From: Poseidonibacter antarcticus
GTDB lineage: Bacteria > Campylobacterota > Campylobacteria > Campylobacterales > Arcobacteraceae
Direction of reading: 5' to 3'
Length of the DNA stretch: 64,000 nucleotides
Assembly: GCF_003667345.1 (NCBI RefSeq)
Contig: NZ_RCWF01000002.1
Span: 1-64,000, forward strand
The position numbers and the translations under genes were made by a program. This document shows, in pieces, positions 7,971 through 16,924 of this stretch. The notes beneath the pieces were generated by a model. That model searched no databases, was not told the DNA's origin, and was given only the letters and a program-made list of their open reading frames with translations. Numbering within the stretch: position 1 is the first letter of the stretch; each line of letters begins with the position of its first letter.

Positions 7971-8038
7971 ATTTATCCTAGTATTTTCTTAATAAAGGCA
8001 GACATTTTATCTAAAAATCTCTTAATTATTAAAATATG

Positions 8039-8410
8039 TTAATTTATTACTTCTTTGTATATAATTCCATCTATCTCATTTTGTGCTATTTCTTCTATTT
8101 CTTCACTTGAATTTATAAGAGCTAGTATTTTAGAATCAAACATATAGTTATCTGCTATTTTTTGAATACTACAAGCTAAATCTTTATTACAAATAATATA
8201 CATAGCACTTAAAGAATTTGCATAAATTGCTTCTTTTATTGAGTCAACAATTATTGCATAATTTAAATCATTTTGCGATGCATACGTTAATAACTCTTCG
8301 TTGTAACGAAATGAGATTATACAATTTGCTTTTGTACTTTTAATCTCTTCAATTGAAGAAATATTGTAAATTTTATCAAATGGTATAAGTTTATCCCCTA
8401 TAAGTATCAT
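8039..8410 (-). CDS. conserved-looking hypothetical protein
   Basis: A 123-residue soluble protein with alternating hydrophobic strands and helices (YAIIVDSIKEAIYANSL, AMYIICNKDLA, KILALINSSEEIEEIA), reminiscent of a small Rossmann-like or NAD-binding-type fold without a glycine loop. I cannot name the family. It is the last gene of the minus-strand unit ribA-rsmG-PP0621-like-this gene, with eight bases to its upstream neighbour, so it is likely cotranscribed with them. Confidence 0.7.
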   Translation of the reverse strand: MILIGDKLIPFDKIYNISSIEEIKSTKANCIISFRYNEELLTYASQNDLNYAIIVDSIKEAIYANSLSAMYIICNKDLACSIQKIADNYMFDSKILALINSSEEIEEIAQNEIDGIIYKEVIN

Positions 8411-8418
8411 ACAAATTC

Positions 8419-8637
8419 CTATTTATTTTCTAAACAATCTTTTGAACAGTAATATTTACCATTGCTTAAGATTGATTCTTTTGTTGAGATATACGTTCCA
8501 CAAGTGGGACATTCAACCATTTCATCTTCATATTTTATATCTTTCTTTTTTACAATATCTTTTTCTCTATTTTTTTTAAAAAAAAGTATATATACTATGA
8601 ATAGAACAACTAAAATTGCTATTGTTTTTAAAATCAT
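8419..8637 (-). CDS. PP0621-family small membrane-anchored zinc-ribbon protein
   Basis: A 72-residue protein with an N-terminal transmembrane helix (about 3-19), a Lys-rich linker and a C-terminal zinc ribbon: VECPTCGTYIS and KYYCSKDCLE give four metal-binding Cys. This matches the small PP0621-type family, whose function is unknown. Its start codon shares one base with the end of rsmG, so translation is likely coupled. Confidence 0.8.
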   Translation of the reverse strand: MILKTIAILVVLFIVYILFFKKNREKDIVKKKDIKYEDEMVECPTCGTYISTKESILSNGKYYCSKDCLENK

Positions 8638-9224
8638 TATTTACCTTTAATATATAAATAGTTTCTATCATTTCTATTAACTATTTGATAATTTTGATTT
8701 ACTTTTGCAATATCTAACTCTTCATTTAGCATACTACCTTTATAAAACAAATAAGAAGGATTATCATTCACAATATTTTTTGTTATTTCTAATAAAAGTG
8801 CAGTATTTGTAACTGCTCGTGAAGTAATTAAGTCTGCTTTTAAGTTCTCTACTTTTTCAACCCTATTACAAATTATAGTTAAGTTATCAAGTTTTAATGA
8901 TGCTTTTACAAAATTTAAAAAAGAAACACGTTTTATTCTTGGTTCAATTAAATATGATTTAATATCTCTGTTTGCAATAGCAAGTAAAAGTCCAGGATAA
9001 CCAGCCCCCGTACCAATATCAGCAAAACTATCATACTTATCTATAAATTTTAGAGGATAAATTGAGTCTAAAATATTTTCATTTATATCTTCTGTACTTA
9101 ATCTTCCACTTAAATTATGTACCTTACCCCATTGTTGAAGCAATCCTATAAAAACATTACAATCTTTATAAAATTTACTATCGTAATTAAAATCATTTTT
9201 TTCTAAAAGTTCTTGTAAATTCAT
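8637..9224 (-). CDS. rsmG: 16S rRNA (guanine-527-N7)-methyltransferase
   Basis: A 195-residue RsmG (GidB) that uses S-adenosylmethionine to methylate G527 of 16S rRNA. Motifs include WGKVHNLSG, the SAM-binding FADIGTGAGYPGLLLA, the LIEPRIKRVSFLNF block and ITSRAV. It is slightly shorter than the E. coli protein (207). Start and stop overlap both neighbours by one base (ribA upstream, PP0621-like downstream), the mark of a tightly coupled operon. Loss of this enzyme gives low-level streptomycin resistance in other bacteria. Confidence 0.95.
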   Translation of the reverse strand: MNLQELLEKNDFNYDSKFYKDCNVFIGLLQQWGKVHNLSGRLSTEDINENILDSIYPLKFIDKYDSFADIGTGAGYPGLLLAIANRDIKSYLIEPRIKRVSFLNFVKASLKLDNLTIICNRVEKVENLKADLITSRAVTNTALLLEITKNIVNDNPSYLFYKGSMLNEELDIAKVNQNYQIVNRNDRNYLYIKGK

Positions 9225-9799
9225 TAAAGCATATGTCCCATTTGATCTTTTTTTGTATTTAAATAATCTTCATTATATTTATTAGCTTTAGTAATTGCTG
9301 GAATTCTTTCAACAATATCAACTCCAATACTTTTAATATACTCTATTTTATTTGGATTATTTGTAATTAATTTTACTTTTTTAATATTTAAATCATCAAA
9401 AATATATTTTACTATTCTATAATCTCTTTCATCTTCTTTAAATCCAAGCTCAATATTAGCTTCAATTGTATTTCTACCTTGATCTTGTAAAGCATAAGCA
9501 TTAATTTTATTAAGTAAGCCTATATTTCTTCCTTCTTGTCTATGGTAGATAACTAAGCCACCCATTTTCCCTATAAAGTCTAATGATAAATTTAATTGAT
9601 TTTGACAATCACACTTTAAACTTCCTATTGCGTCACCTGTTAAACACTCAGAATGTACTCTAACATAAGGAATTTCAATATTTTCAAAATCCTCACTCAT
9701 TATTGCTAAATGTTCTTGATTATCGTCTTTATAAGCTTTTATTCTAAATTTTCCATGTTTTGTAGGTAGGTTTGCAATATTAGATTTTATTATATTCAT
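9224..9799 (-). CDS. ribA: GTP cyclohydrolase II
   Basis: A 191-residue stand-alone RibA that opens the imidazole ring of GTP in the first committed riboflavin step. Zinc cysteines are in HSECLTGD and SLKCDC; the active-site block YHRQEGRNIGL and the C-terminal ITNNPNK and TKKDQMGH follow E. coli RibA closely. It is the second RibA in the window; the other is fused to HisI at 2734-3633. Its position beside rsmG and opposite hemB resembles the gene order I recall from Campylobacter, which suggests that this copy is the ancestral one. Confidence 0.96.
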   Translation of the reverse strand: MNIIKSNIANLPTKHGKFRIKAYKDDNQEHLAIMSEDFENIEIPYVRVHSECLTGDAIGSLKCDCQNQLNLSLDFIGKMGGLVIYHRQEGRNIGLLNKINAYALQDQGRNTIEANIELGFKEDERDYRIVKYIFDDLNIKKVKLITNNPNKIEYIKSIGVDIVERIPAITKANKYNEDYLNTKKDQMGHML

Positions 9800-9819
9800 T
9801 GTTTTTAAACCTTATTGTT

Positions 9820-9842
9820 GTTATAATTCGCAAGATTATAAC
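9820..9842. promoter_or_regulatory. divergent promoter with mirrored -10 boxes, ribA and hemB
   Basis: GTTATAAT (9820-9827) and ATTATAAC (9835-9842) form an inverted repeat with seven bases between. In each direction a TATAAT-like box reads toward its gene, so one compact 23-bp element may serve both ribA and hemB. Confidence 0.5.
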
Positions 9843-9859
9843 CAAAAGAGGTAAATAGA

Positions 9860-10834
9860 ATGTTTAAACGATTTAGAAGATTAAGAATAAATGAGACTTT
9901 AAGAAACTTAGTTCAAGAAACTAAAATAGCACCTGATGATTTTATATATCCATTATTTGTAAGAGAAGGTAAAAGTATTAAAACTGAAGTATCTTCAATG
10001 CCAGGTGTTTATCAAATGAGTATTGATGAAATATTAAAAGAGTGTGAATATTTAATAAGTATTGATTTAAAATCAATTATTCTTTTTGCAATTCCTGATG
10101 TAAAAGATTCAGTTGGTAGTGAGTGTTTATGTGATGAAAGTATTATTTCAAGAACAATTAGAGCTATAAAAGAAAAGTTCCCTCAAATGTTTATTGTAAC
10201 TGATTTATGTTTTTGTGAATACACAGACCACGGTCATTGTGGAATTATGGATCCAAAAACTCAAACTGTTGATAATGATAAAACATTAGAAATTTCAGCA
10301 CAACAAGCATTAGTTCATGCAAGAGCAGGAGTTGATATGATTGCACCTTCTGGAATGATGGATGGAATTATTACAACTTTAAGAACAGCATTAGATGAAA
10401 ACGGATTCAAAGACTTACCAATTATGGCATATTCTACTAAATTTGCTAGTGCTTATTATGGACCATTTAGAGATGTAGCAGAATCAACTCCATCATTTGG
10501 AGATAGAAGAACATACCAAATGAACCCTGCAAATAGACTTGAAGCTATTGAAGAATCATTAGAAGATGAAAAAGAAGGTGCAGATATTTTAATGGTTAAA
10601 CCAGCACTTGCATTTTTGGATATTGTAAGAGATATTAGAAATGAAACAAGATTACCTTTATGCGTATATAATGTAAGTGGTGAATATGCAATGCTTAAAA
10701 ATGCAGGAGCTGCAGGACTTATTGATTATGAAAGAGTAATGATGGAAACATTAATAGGCTTTAAGCGAGCTGGTGCAGATATTATCATTTCTTATCATGC
10801 AAAAGAAGCTTGTGAATTACTAAGAAAAAAATAA
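9860..10834 (+). CDS. hemB: porphobilinogen synthase (ALA dehydratase)
   Basis: A 324-residue enzyme joining two 5-aminolevulinate molecules to porphobilinogen in heme synthesis. The metal-site Cys cluster is visible in [14 protein letters not shown] (about 115-128), the first Schiff-base Lys in [14 protein letters not shown] and the second in [12 protein letters not shown]. Length is typical. An AGAGGTAA site precedes the ATG. It heads a plus-strand run with argF and hemN, and hemN acts later in the same heme pathway. Confidence 0.96.
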   Translation: MFKRFRRLRINETLRNLVQETKIAPDDFIYPLFVREGKSIKTEVSSMPGVYQMSIDEILKECEYLISIDLKSIILFAIPDVKDSVGSECLCDESIISRTIRAIKEKFPQMFIVTDLCFCEYTDHGHCGIMDPKTQTVDNDKTLEISAQQALVHARAGVDMIAPSGMMDGIITTLRTALDENGFKDLPIMAYSTKFASAYYGPFRDVAESTPSFGDRRTYQMNPANRLEAIEESLEDEKEGADILMVKPALAFLDIVRDIRNETRLPLCVYNVSGEYAMLKNAGAAGLIDYERVMMETLIGFKRAGADIIISYHAKEACELLRKK

Positions 10835-10854
10835 AATAAAGAATTTATTCTCAA

Positions 10855-10892
10855 ATAACTTAGAATATTTATAGACAAATATTCTAAGTTAT
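10855..10892. terminator. strong hairpin after hemB
   Basis: A perfect 16-bp stem (10855-10870 with 10877-10892) with a 6-base loop, 20 bases after the hemB stop. It has no T-run, but a second weaker stem at 10909-10934 (AAAAGTG with CGCTTTT, one wobble pair) ends in TTTTTTT. Together they probably end hemB transcription and separate it from argF. Confidence 0.6.
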
Positions 10893-11007
10893 AAACTCCT
10901 AATCTTACAAAAGTGTGATTTTATCGCTTTTTTTAAACAATAATAACTCAATAAATTTTAAATTATTTATTTAAATAAAGTCAAATTTAAGTTAGTAATA
11001 ATAGTAA

Positions 11008-11019
11008 ATTCTATAGAAT
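11008..11019. promoter_or_regulatory. 12-bp palindrome upstream of argF
   Basis: ATTCTATAGAAT is a perfect palindrome 33 bp before the argF start. It has the ATTC/GAAT half-site spacing seen in arginine-repressor boxes of other bacteria, but the surrounding bases do not extend the match. Treat it as a candidate operator only. Confidence 0.3.
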
Positions 11020-11051
11020 ATCTGCTTTTATTAATTACAGAGGAAATAATT

Positions 11052-11978
11052 ATGAGACATTTCTTAACATTAGCAGACTATACAAAAGAAGAAATTCTAG
11101 AAATATTAGATTTAGCTAAACAAATCAAGAAAGAAACTAAAAACAAAGAATTTAAAGAGTATTTAAAAAAACAAACTCTTGGAATGATTTTTGAAAAAAG
11201 TTCAACAAGAACAAGAGTTTCTTTTGAAACAGGTATTTACCAATTAGGTGGAATAGGATTATTCCTTTCTTCAAATGATATTCAACTTGGACGTGGTGAA
11301 CCGTTAAGTGATACATCTAGAGTAATATCGAGTATGGTAGATATGGTTATGATTAGAACTTTTGGACATGAGAAAATTGAAGAATTTGCAAAATACTCAA
11401 AAGTTCCTGTAATAAATGGTTTAACAACTGAATATCATCCTGTTCAATTAATGGCTGATTATTTAACAATCCAAGAAAAAGGATTAGATAAAGATTTAGT
11501 TGTAGCATATGTAGGAGATGGTAATAATATGGCTCATTCATGGCTTAATCTAGCTGCAAAATTAGGTTTTGAACTTAGAATTGCAACACCAAAAGGCTAT
11601 GAAGTAAATGCTGATATACTTGAACGTGCTTTAGAAATGGCAAAAATTTCAGGTGCAAAAATTTTCATTAGTAATGACCCTAAAGTTGCTGTAAAAGATG
11701 TAAGTGTAGTAACTACAGATACTTGGGTTTCTATGGGGCAAGAAGATGAGAAAGAACAAAGACTTAAAGACTTCAATGGTTATATAGTTGATTCTTCTAT
11801 GATGAGTTTAGCTCAAAATAAAGCTATCTTCTTACATTGTTTACCCGCTTATAGAGGTTATGAAGTTAGTGAAGAAGTAATAGAAGGAAGTCAAAGTTTG
11901 ATTTTTCAAGAAGCTGAAAATAGATTACATGCACAAAAAGGTGTAATGGTTTGGTTAGATAAAAAGAGAAATTCATAA
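11052..11978 (+). CDS. argF: ornithine carbamoyltransferase
   Basis: A 308-residue enzyme making citrulline from ornithine and carbamoyl phosphate. The carbamoyl-phosphate loop [13 protein letters not shown] (about 49-61), the FGHEK and [11 protein letters not shown] motifs, the ornithine-binding DTWVSMGQE and the catalytic HCLPAYRG are all present. Length is normal for the anabolic trimer. An AGAGGAAA site precedes the ATG. Only two bases separate it from hemN. argG, the next arginine gene, lies about 14 kb away in the same window. Confidence 0.97.
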   Translation: MRHFLTLADYTKEEILEILDLAKQIKKETKNKEFKEYLKKQTLGMIFEKSSTRTRVSFETGIYQLGGIGLFLSSNDIQLGRGEPLSDTSRVISSMVDMVMIRTFGHEKIEEFAKYSKVPVINGLTTEYHPVQLMADYLTIQEKGLDKDLVVAYVGDGNNMAHSWLNLAAKLGFELRIATPKGYEVNADILERALEMAKISGAKIFISNDPKVAVKDVSVVTTDTWVSMGQEDEKEQRLKDFNGYIVDSSMMSLAQNKAIFLHCLPAYRGYEVSEEVIEGSQSLIFQEAENRLHAQKGVMVWLDKKRNS

Positions 11979-11980
11979 TT

Positions 11981-13348
11981 ATGATAGATTTCAAGAAATT
12001 TGAAAAATATTCAAGACCAGGTCCTAGATATACATCATATCCAACTGCTCCTGAGTTTAGTACGGAATTTACTCAAGATGATTTAAAGGCATATTATAAG
12101 AATCAAAGTGATGATAGGTGCATATCTATTTATATTCATATGCCTTTTTGTAGAAGTGCTTGCTATTTTTGTGGATGTAATACAATTTTTACTTCAAAAG
12201 AAGAAAAAAAAGTTGAATACATTGAATACTTAAAAAAAGAATTAAGCATATTAAAAAATCATTTAAATACAAAAAGAGAAGTTACACAAATGCATTTTGG
12301 AGGAGGAACACCTACATTTTTTTCTCCAGAGCAACTTGATGATGTAATAAATGCAGTAAAAGAAGTATTTCCAAACTTTAGAACTGATGCTGAGGTTTCA
12401 TGTGAAGTTGACCCAAGATTTTTCACAAAAGAGCATATGGATGTTTTAAAAAAAGGTGGATGTAATAGATTAAGTTTTGGAGTACAAGATTTAGATGAAC
12501 AAGTACAAAAAACAATTCATAGAATTCAACCTTTCGAATTAACTCAAAATGTAATTAAAATAGCGCGTGATGCAGGAATTTATTCTGTAAATACTGATTT
12601 AATATATGGACTTCCTCATCAAACAAGAAAAAGTTTCAAGAAAACATTAGAAAAAATGATTACGTTAGATACAGATAGATTTGCTGTATTTAATTATGCT
12701 CATGTACCTTGGCTTATGAAAACTATGAGAAAATTTGATGAATCAACTTTCCCAAAACCAGAAGAAAAACTAGCAATGTTAAAAGATACAATTGATTTCT
12801 TTACATCTAATGGCTATAAAATGGTCGGAATGGATCACTTTGCTAAACCTGAAGATGAGCTTTTCAAAGCTATTGAAAAAGGCGAGTTACATAGAAATTT
12901 CCAAGGTTATACTACAAAAGGTGGAGCTGATTTAATCGGTATTGGTTTAACTTCTATTGGTAATGGAGTAGATTATTATGCTCAAAACTTTAAAGATATA
13001 CCATCTTATGAAGCAGCTTTAGATAATGGCGATTTACCTGTATTTAAAGGTTATAGATTAAGTGATGATGATCAATTAAGACAGTTTGTTATTATGGAAC
13101 TTATGAGTAACTTCTCTTTAAATATAACAAGAGTTGAAGAAAAATTTAATGTAAACTTTAAAGAATATTTTGCAGACGCTATTGAAGCATTACAAGAGTT
13201 CGAAAAAGCAGAACTACTAAAAATTTCTGATGAAAATATTCATGTGTCACAAACAGGAACAATGCTAATTAGAAATATTTGTATGCCTTTTGATGCATAT
13301 TTAAATAAAATACCTGAAGATAAAAGAAGATTTTCTAAGACTATTTAG
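11981..13348 (+). CDS. hemN: oxygen-independent coproporphyrinogen III oxidase
   Basis: A 455-residue radical-SAM enzyme that decarboxylates coproporphyrinogen III without oxygen. The cluster motif CRSACYFCGCN (about 51-61) includes the extra Cys typical of true HemN, followed by MHFGGGTPTFF and the GVQDLDEQVQKTIHR block; the C-terminal HemN domain with GMDHFA and GLTSIG is complete. It follows argF by two bases. Its presence fits a microaerobic or anaerobic lifestyle. Confidence 0.96.
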   Translation: MIDFKKFEKYSRPGPRYTSYPTAPEFSTEFTQDDLKAYYKNQSDDRCISIYIHMPFCRSACYFCGCNTIFTSKEEKKVEYIEYLKKELSILKNHLNTKREVTQMHFGGGTPTFFSPEQLDDVINAVKEVFPNFRTDAEVSCEVDPRFFTKEHMDVLKKGGCNRLSFGVQDLDEQVQKTIHRIQPFELTQNVIKIARDAGIYSVNTDLIYGLPHQTRKSFKKTLEKMITLDTDRFAVFNYAHVPWLMKTMRKFDESTFPKPEEKLAMLKDTIDFFTSNGYKMVGMDHFAKPEDELFKAIEKGELHRNFQGYTTKGGADLIGIGLTSIGNGVDYYAQNFKDIPSYEAALDNGDLPVFKGYRLSDDDQLRQFVIMELMSNFSLNITRVEEKFNVNFKEYFADAIEALQEFEKAELLKISDENIHVSQTGTMLIRNICMPFDAYLNKIPEDKRRFSKTI

Positions 13349-13361
13349 TCTTAGCTTCTTT
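13335..13361 (+). terminator. hemN terminator overlapping the stop codon
   Basis: CTAAGACTA and TAGTCTTAG form a perfect 9-bp stem with two bases between, and the outer GAAG/CTTC can extend it. CTTCTTTTT follows. The hemN stop lies in the right arm. Confidence 0.75.
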
Positions 13362-13480
13362 TTATAAAACTCCCCTATTCTCCTTTAATATAAGCCCTTT
13401 TTATCAACTATTAACCAATTTTCTAGTATATTTCTTTTTATTATAAATATTAAAAATTTTTAAACAAAAGGTTATTTAAA

Positions 13481-14776
13481 GTGTCAATAAATAAATTTAA
13501 TTACACAGCTGTATCTGATGCCTGTGTTAAATGTGGAAAATGTAAACCTGTATGTACAATCTTTAATATAAACCAAGATGAAACAACAAGTCCAAGAGGA
13601 TTTATTGATTTATTAGGTGCTTATGAAAGAGATGAATTAGAACTAGATAAAAATGCAAAAGATATTTTTGAATCATGTTTTTTATGTACAAACTGTGTTG
13701 AAGAATGTCCTATTGATTTACCAACTGATATGGTAATAGAACAAGTAAGAGCAGATATTGCAAAAAAATATGGTATTGCTTGGTATAAAAGATTGTTTTT
13801 CTTTCTATTAAGACATAGAAAAACTATGGATATGCTTTCACGAATGGGTTGGATGTTCCAAACTTGTGCTTTAAAACTTGATAAAACTAAACAATCAGGT
13901 AAACCTAGATTTTCTCTTCCTATTGTTAAAAAAGATAGAGTCTTACCTTTTGCTGATATGAGAAGTTTTTTAAATAAATATCCTCAAAATATTCTTGCAA
14001 AAAATAAAAAAGTTAAAGAGAATAAAAAGAATAAAGTTGCAATTTTTATTGGATGTATGAGTAATTATACATATACAAATACTGGTGATTCACTTGTTAA
14101 AATTCTTAAAAAACTTGAACTTGATATTATGATTCCTAAAAAACAGCTATGTTGTGGAGCACCTGCTTATTTTACAGGAGCTTTTGATACAGTTGATTAT
14201 TTAACTAAAAAAAATATTGAATATTTTGAAACATGGATTGATGATGTTGATGCTGTAATTATTCCAGAAGCTACTTGTAGTGCTATGATAAATAAAGATT
14301 GGGAACATTTCTTACATGATCAACCAGATTGGCAAGCACGAGCAGTAAAATTATCTAAAAAAATCTTTATGGCTACAAAATGGCTTGATGATAATACAAA
14401 ATTAAGAGAAATGTTAGCACAAAGTAAAAAGAAAATTGATACAACAGTAACATATCATGACCCTTGTCATGCTAAAAAAATGCAAGGTATTTGGGAAGAA
14501 CCAAGAAATCTATTAAAACAAAATTATGTATTAACAGAAATGAGTGATTCAAATAGATGTTGTGGTTTTGGTGGTGTAACAATGCAAACTGAAAAATATG
14601 AATTTGCAAAAGCAGCAGGTCTTCCAAAAGCTGCAATGATTAAAGAAACAAAAGCACAAGTTGTAAGTGCCGAGTGTTCAGCTTGTAGAATGCAAATTAC
14701 AAACTCTTTACATTTAGCTGATGTTGATGTTCAATTTAAGAACCCAATTGAATTAATTGCAGAGGCATTAGATTAA
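13481..14776 (+). CDS. (Fe-S)-binding oxidoreductase subunit with two CCG domains
   Basis: A 431-residue soluble protein of the GlcF/GlpC/LutA kind. Two 4Fe-4S motifs stand near the N-terminus (CVKCGKCKPVC at about 12-22, CFLCTNCVEECP at about 67-78). Two Cys-rich CCG domains follow: QLCCGAPAYF and, near the C-terminus, HDPCHAKK with NRCCGFGG. Such subunits pass electrons from a flavin dehydrogenase or heterodisulfide-type enzyme, but the partner is not adjacent, so the substrate is unknown. The start is GTG. Only one base separates it from lgt. Confidence 0.85.
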   Translation: MSINKFNYTAVSDACVKCGKCKPVCTIFNINQDETTSPRGFIDLLGAYERDELELDKNAKDIFESCFLCTNCVEECPIDLPTDMVIEQVRADIAKKYGIAWYKRLFFFLLRHRKTMDMLSRMGWMFQTCALKLDKTKQSGKPRFSLPIVKKDRVLPFADMRSFLNKYPQNILAKNKKVKENKKNKVAIFIGCMSNYTYTNTGDSLVKILKKLELDIMIPKKQLCCGAPAYFTGAFDTVDYLTKKNIEYFETWIDDVDAVIIPEATCSAMINKDWEHFLHDQPDWQARAVKLSKKIFMATKWLDDNTKLREMLAQSKKKIDTTVTYHDPCHAKKMQGIWEEPRNLLKQNYVLTEMSDSNRCCGFGGVTMQTEKYEFAKAAGLPKAAMIKETKAQVVSAECSACRMQITNSLHLADVDVQFKNPIELIAEALD

Positions 14777-14777
14777 A

Positions 14778-15611
14778 ATGCAAGAATATTGGCAAAATAT
14801 ATATTCAAATTTTGACCCAGTTGCTATTACACTTGGTCCCGTACCTGTTCATTGGTATGGGATTATGTATGCGTTAGCATTAATTTCAGCAATATTTATT
14901 GCAAAATGGTTTATTAAGAATGATAAATTAAATATTTCAAATGATTTATTTGATTCGTATATTTGGTGGGCAGAAATAGGTGTTATTTTAGGTGCACGAT
15001 TAGGTTATGTTCTTTTTTATGATACAAATACAATGTATTATTTAAAAAACCCTTGGCAAATATTTAACCCTTATATTGATGGTGTTTATACAGGAATTGC
15101 TGGGATGAGTTATCATGGAGCACTTATTGGTTTTATAATAGCTTCAATTTTATTTTGTAAAAAGAATAAAGTTTCATTTTGGTTTATTACAGATATATCA
15201 GTTTTAGGTATTTCAGCAGCTTATGTATTTGGTAGAATTGGTAACTTTTTCAATCAAGAACTAGTTGGTCGTACTACTGATGTTCCATGGGGAATTTATG
15301 TAGGTGAAACATTAAGACATCCATCACAACTTTATGAAGCATTTTTAGAAGGTTTAGTTGTATTTGCTATATTAGTTTATATAAGAAAGAAAAAGACATT
15401 TGATGGTCAATTAGCTCTTATGTATGGGATCTTATATTCTATTATGAGAATAGTAGCCGAATTTTTCCGACAACCGGATATACAATTAGGATTTATTTAT
15501 AGTAATTGGCTTACAATGGGAATTTTACAATCGAGTATAGTCTTATTAATTTGTATGATATTTTATTTTTCTATAAAAAAGAAAACAAGTACAAGTAAAC
15601 AGAATAGTTAA
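14778..15611 (+). CDS. lgt: prolipoprotein diacylglyceryl transferase
   Basis: A 277-residue inner-membrane enzyme that moves diacylglycerol from phosphatidylglycerol to the lipobox Cys. It has about seven membrane segments and the family motifs VHWYGIMYALAL, GVILGARLGYVLFYD, GMSYHGALIGF and GRIGNFFNQELVGR (the Lgt signature). Length is typical. It follows the Fe-S subunit with one base between. Substrates in this window include the two small lipoproteins at 102-642. Confidence 0.96.
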   Translation: MQEYWQNIYSNFDPVAITLGPVPVHWYGIMYALALISAIFIAKWFIKNDKLNISNDLFDSYIWWAEIGVILGARLGYVLFYDTNTMYYLKNPWQIFNPYIDGVYTGIAGMSYHGALIGFIIASILFCKKNKVSFWFITDISVLGISAAYVFGRIGNFFNQELVGRTTDVPWGIYVGETLRHPSQLYEAFLEGLVVFAILVYIRKKKTFDGQLALMYGILYSIMRIVAEFFRQPDIQLGFIYSNWLTMGILQSSIVLLICMIFYFSIKKKTSTSKQNS

Positions 15612-15630
15612 CATTAAAGTTAACTATTCT
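15601..15630. terminator. shared hairpin between lgt and the small zinc-binding gene
   Basis: AGAATAGTTAAC and GTTAACTATTCT form a perfect 12-bp stem with a 6-base loop. The stops of both convergent genes lie within it, so it probably terminates both strands. Confidence 0.7.
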
Positions 15631-15883
15631 CTTCTATAAATCCAGCTTCAATAGCTAATTCATTAATTTTATTTTTTAATAAATCTAATCTCCAACCATG
15701 TCTGCTAGCAAAATTATCAATTTCAATTTCTCTTTGTTCTGGAGTACAAAAGACAAAGATTCTTTTTAAGAATGGTTTTGGTACTTGAATTGCGATTAAT
15801 TGAAAATAGTTTTCTTTACAACTTCTTGAGCAAAAAGCTTTACTCATAGCTATCTTCTTTTTACAAAAAGGACAATGGGACAT
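15620..15883 (-). CDS. small zinc-binding protein, unknown function
   Basis: An 87-residue protein starting with a four-Cys zinc site (HCPFCKKKI and FCSRSCKENY) like those in small accessory and zinc-ribbon proteins. The rest is helical and ends in Glu-rich residues, without a motif I can name. It shares one base with the 64-residue gene upstream (15883), so the two are coupled, and it converges on lgt through a common hairpin. Confidence 0.75.
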   Translation of the reverse strand: MSHCPFCKKKIAMSKAFCSRSCKENYFQLIAIQVPKPFLKRIFVFCTPEQREIEIDNFASRHGWRLDLLKNKINELAIEAGFIEENS

Positions 15884-16077
15884 TATTTATTACCTTTTAA
15901 TACTAATTTGTAGAATTTAGAATTTGTTATATCTTGAAGAAATCTTGGATCTACATCATGTAAAGCTATAATATCTACTTCTTTACCGTCCATAATCCAA
16001 GCTTTTCCACTGTCTGTTAACTCTTCAGATTCAAACATTTGAATAAGTTCTTCTTTAGAAACGATCAATTCTTCCAT
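15883..16077 (-). CDS. small acidic hypothetical protein
   Basis: A 64-residue soluble protein, acidic in the first half, ending in KLVLKGNK. No motif, signal peptide or membrane segment is visible. It overlaps the following zinc-site gene by one base; this coupling and the clean frame are the reason to accept it. Confidence 0.65.
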   Translation of the reverse strand: MEELIVSKEELIQMFESEELTDSGKAWIMDGKEVDIIALHDVDPRFLQDITNSKFYKLVLKGNK

Positions 16078-16116
16078 ATTATAACTTTTTTATTAATATT
16101 TTGCAAATGAGTAAGA

Positions 16117-16821
16117 TTAAGAATTCTTAATCTTATCAATTGTGTATCCCTTATTAGAATGATTTCTAATAATTTCATAATAAGTTTTTTGTCTAATTTT
16201 ATTTACAATATTTCTCATTGTATAAATTGACATATCCTTACCTTTCCATACTACCTCTTTGATTAAATCATAATCAACTATTTCTGTTCGTTTAGAAATT
16301 AACAACTTTAGGAAAGATTTTTCTAATCTTGTAAAGTCAACTAATACTCCACCTGTTTTAAAGAATTGATCTCTATACTCATCAAAATAAATTCCACCTT
16401 GGAATTCAATTTTATCACCTCTTTTTGTTTGATTAAGACACATAATAACAGATAACTTAATATCTTTTGGTCTTAAAGGTTTTGAAAGAAAAGTATATGC
16501 ACTATAATTAATTGCTGTAACGATATTTTCATTATCATCAGAATCTGAAATAATAATTTTTGGTAACGTTGGAGTCAAGTGTGCTAATTCTGAACATAAT
16601 TCAGAAAAACTAATTCCCTTAACATTTGTATCAATAATTACCATATCATATATATTTGAACATGCTAATTCAATAGCATTGTTAATATCACTTGCAATTT
16701 TTAGTTCTTTAAAATAATCATCAAACTCATTTTCTATTGTTTCGTGAATTGTTTCATCACTACTAATAAAAAGTAATTTTGCATTGTATAACTTTCTTAT
16801 ATTTCTTACTGTTTTTAACAT
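16117..16821 (-). CDS. orphan OmpR-type response regulator
   Basis: A 234-residue two-domain protein. The receiver domain (about 12-130) has the phosphorylatable Asp64 in MVIIDTN and the conserved Lys in FLSKPL, but the acidic pair at the N-terminus is reduced (FISSDE instead of DD), so phosphorylation may be weak. The C-terminal half is a winged-helix DNA-binding domain with LEKSFLKLLIS and IYTMRNIVNKIRQK. No histidine kinase is adjacent. A 103-base gap separates it from polA. Confidence 0.85.
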   Translation of the reverse strand: MLKTVRNIRKLYNAKLLFISSDETIHETIENEFDDYFKELKIASDINNAIELACSNIYDMVIIDTNVKGISFSELCSELAHLTPTLPKIIISDSDDNENIVTAINYSAYTFLSKPLRPKDIKLSVIMCLNQTKRGDKIEFQGGIYFDEYRDQFFKTGGVLVDFTRLEKSFLKLLISKRTEIVDYDLIKEVVWKGKDMSIYTMRNIVNKIRQKTYYEIIRNHSNKGYTIDKIKNS

Positions 16822-16924
16822 TATTTTACTCTTTAAATATTGATTTAAGACATAATAATAACAAAATAAACTTAATATGTCAAAATAAATATGGGATATT
16901 TTACAATATATCCCACTATTAAAG

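Noticed and set aside
7603-7992. Plus-strand frame of 129 codons over the glyS start
   Set aside because: It lies opposite glyS and the small membrane-protein gene, is very hydrophobic by base composition alone and has no ribosome site; it is a shadow of the minus-strand genes.
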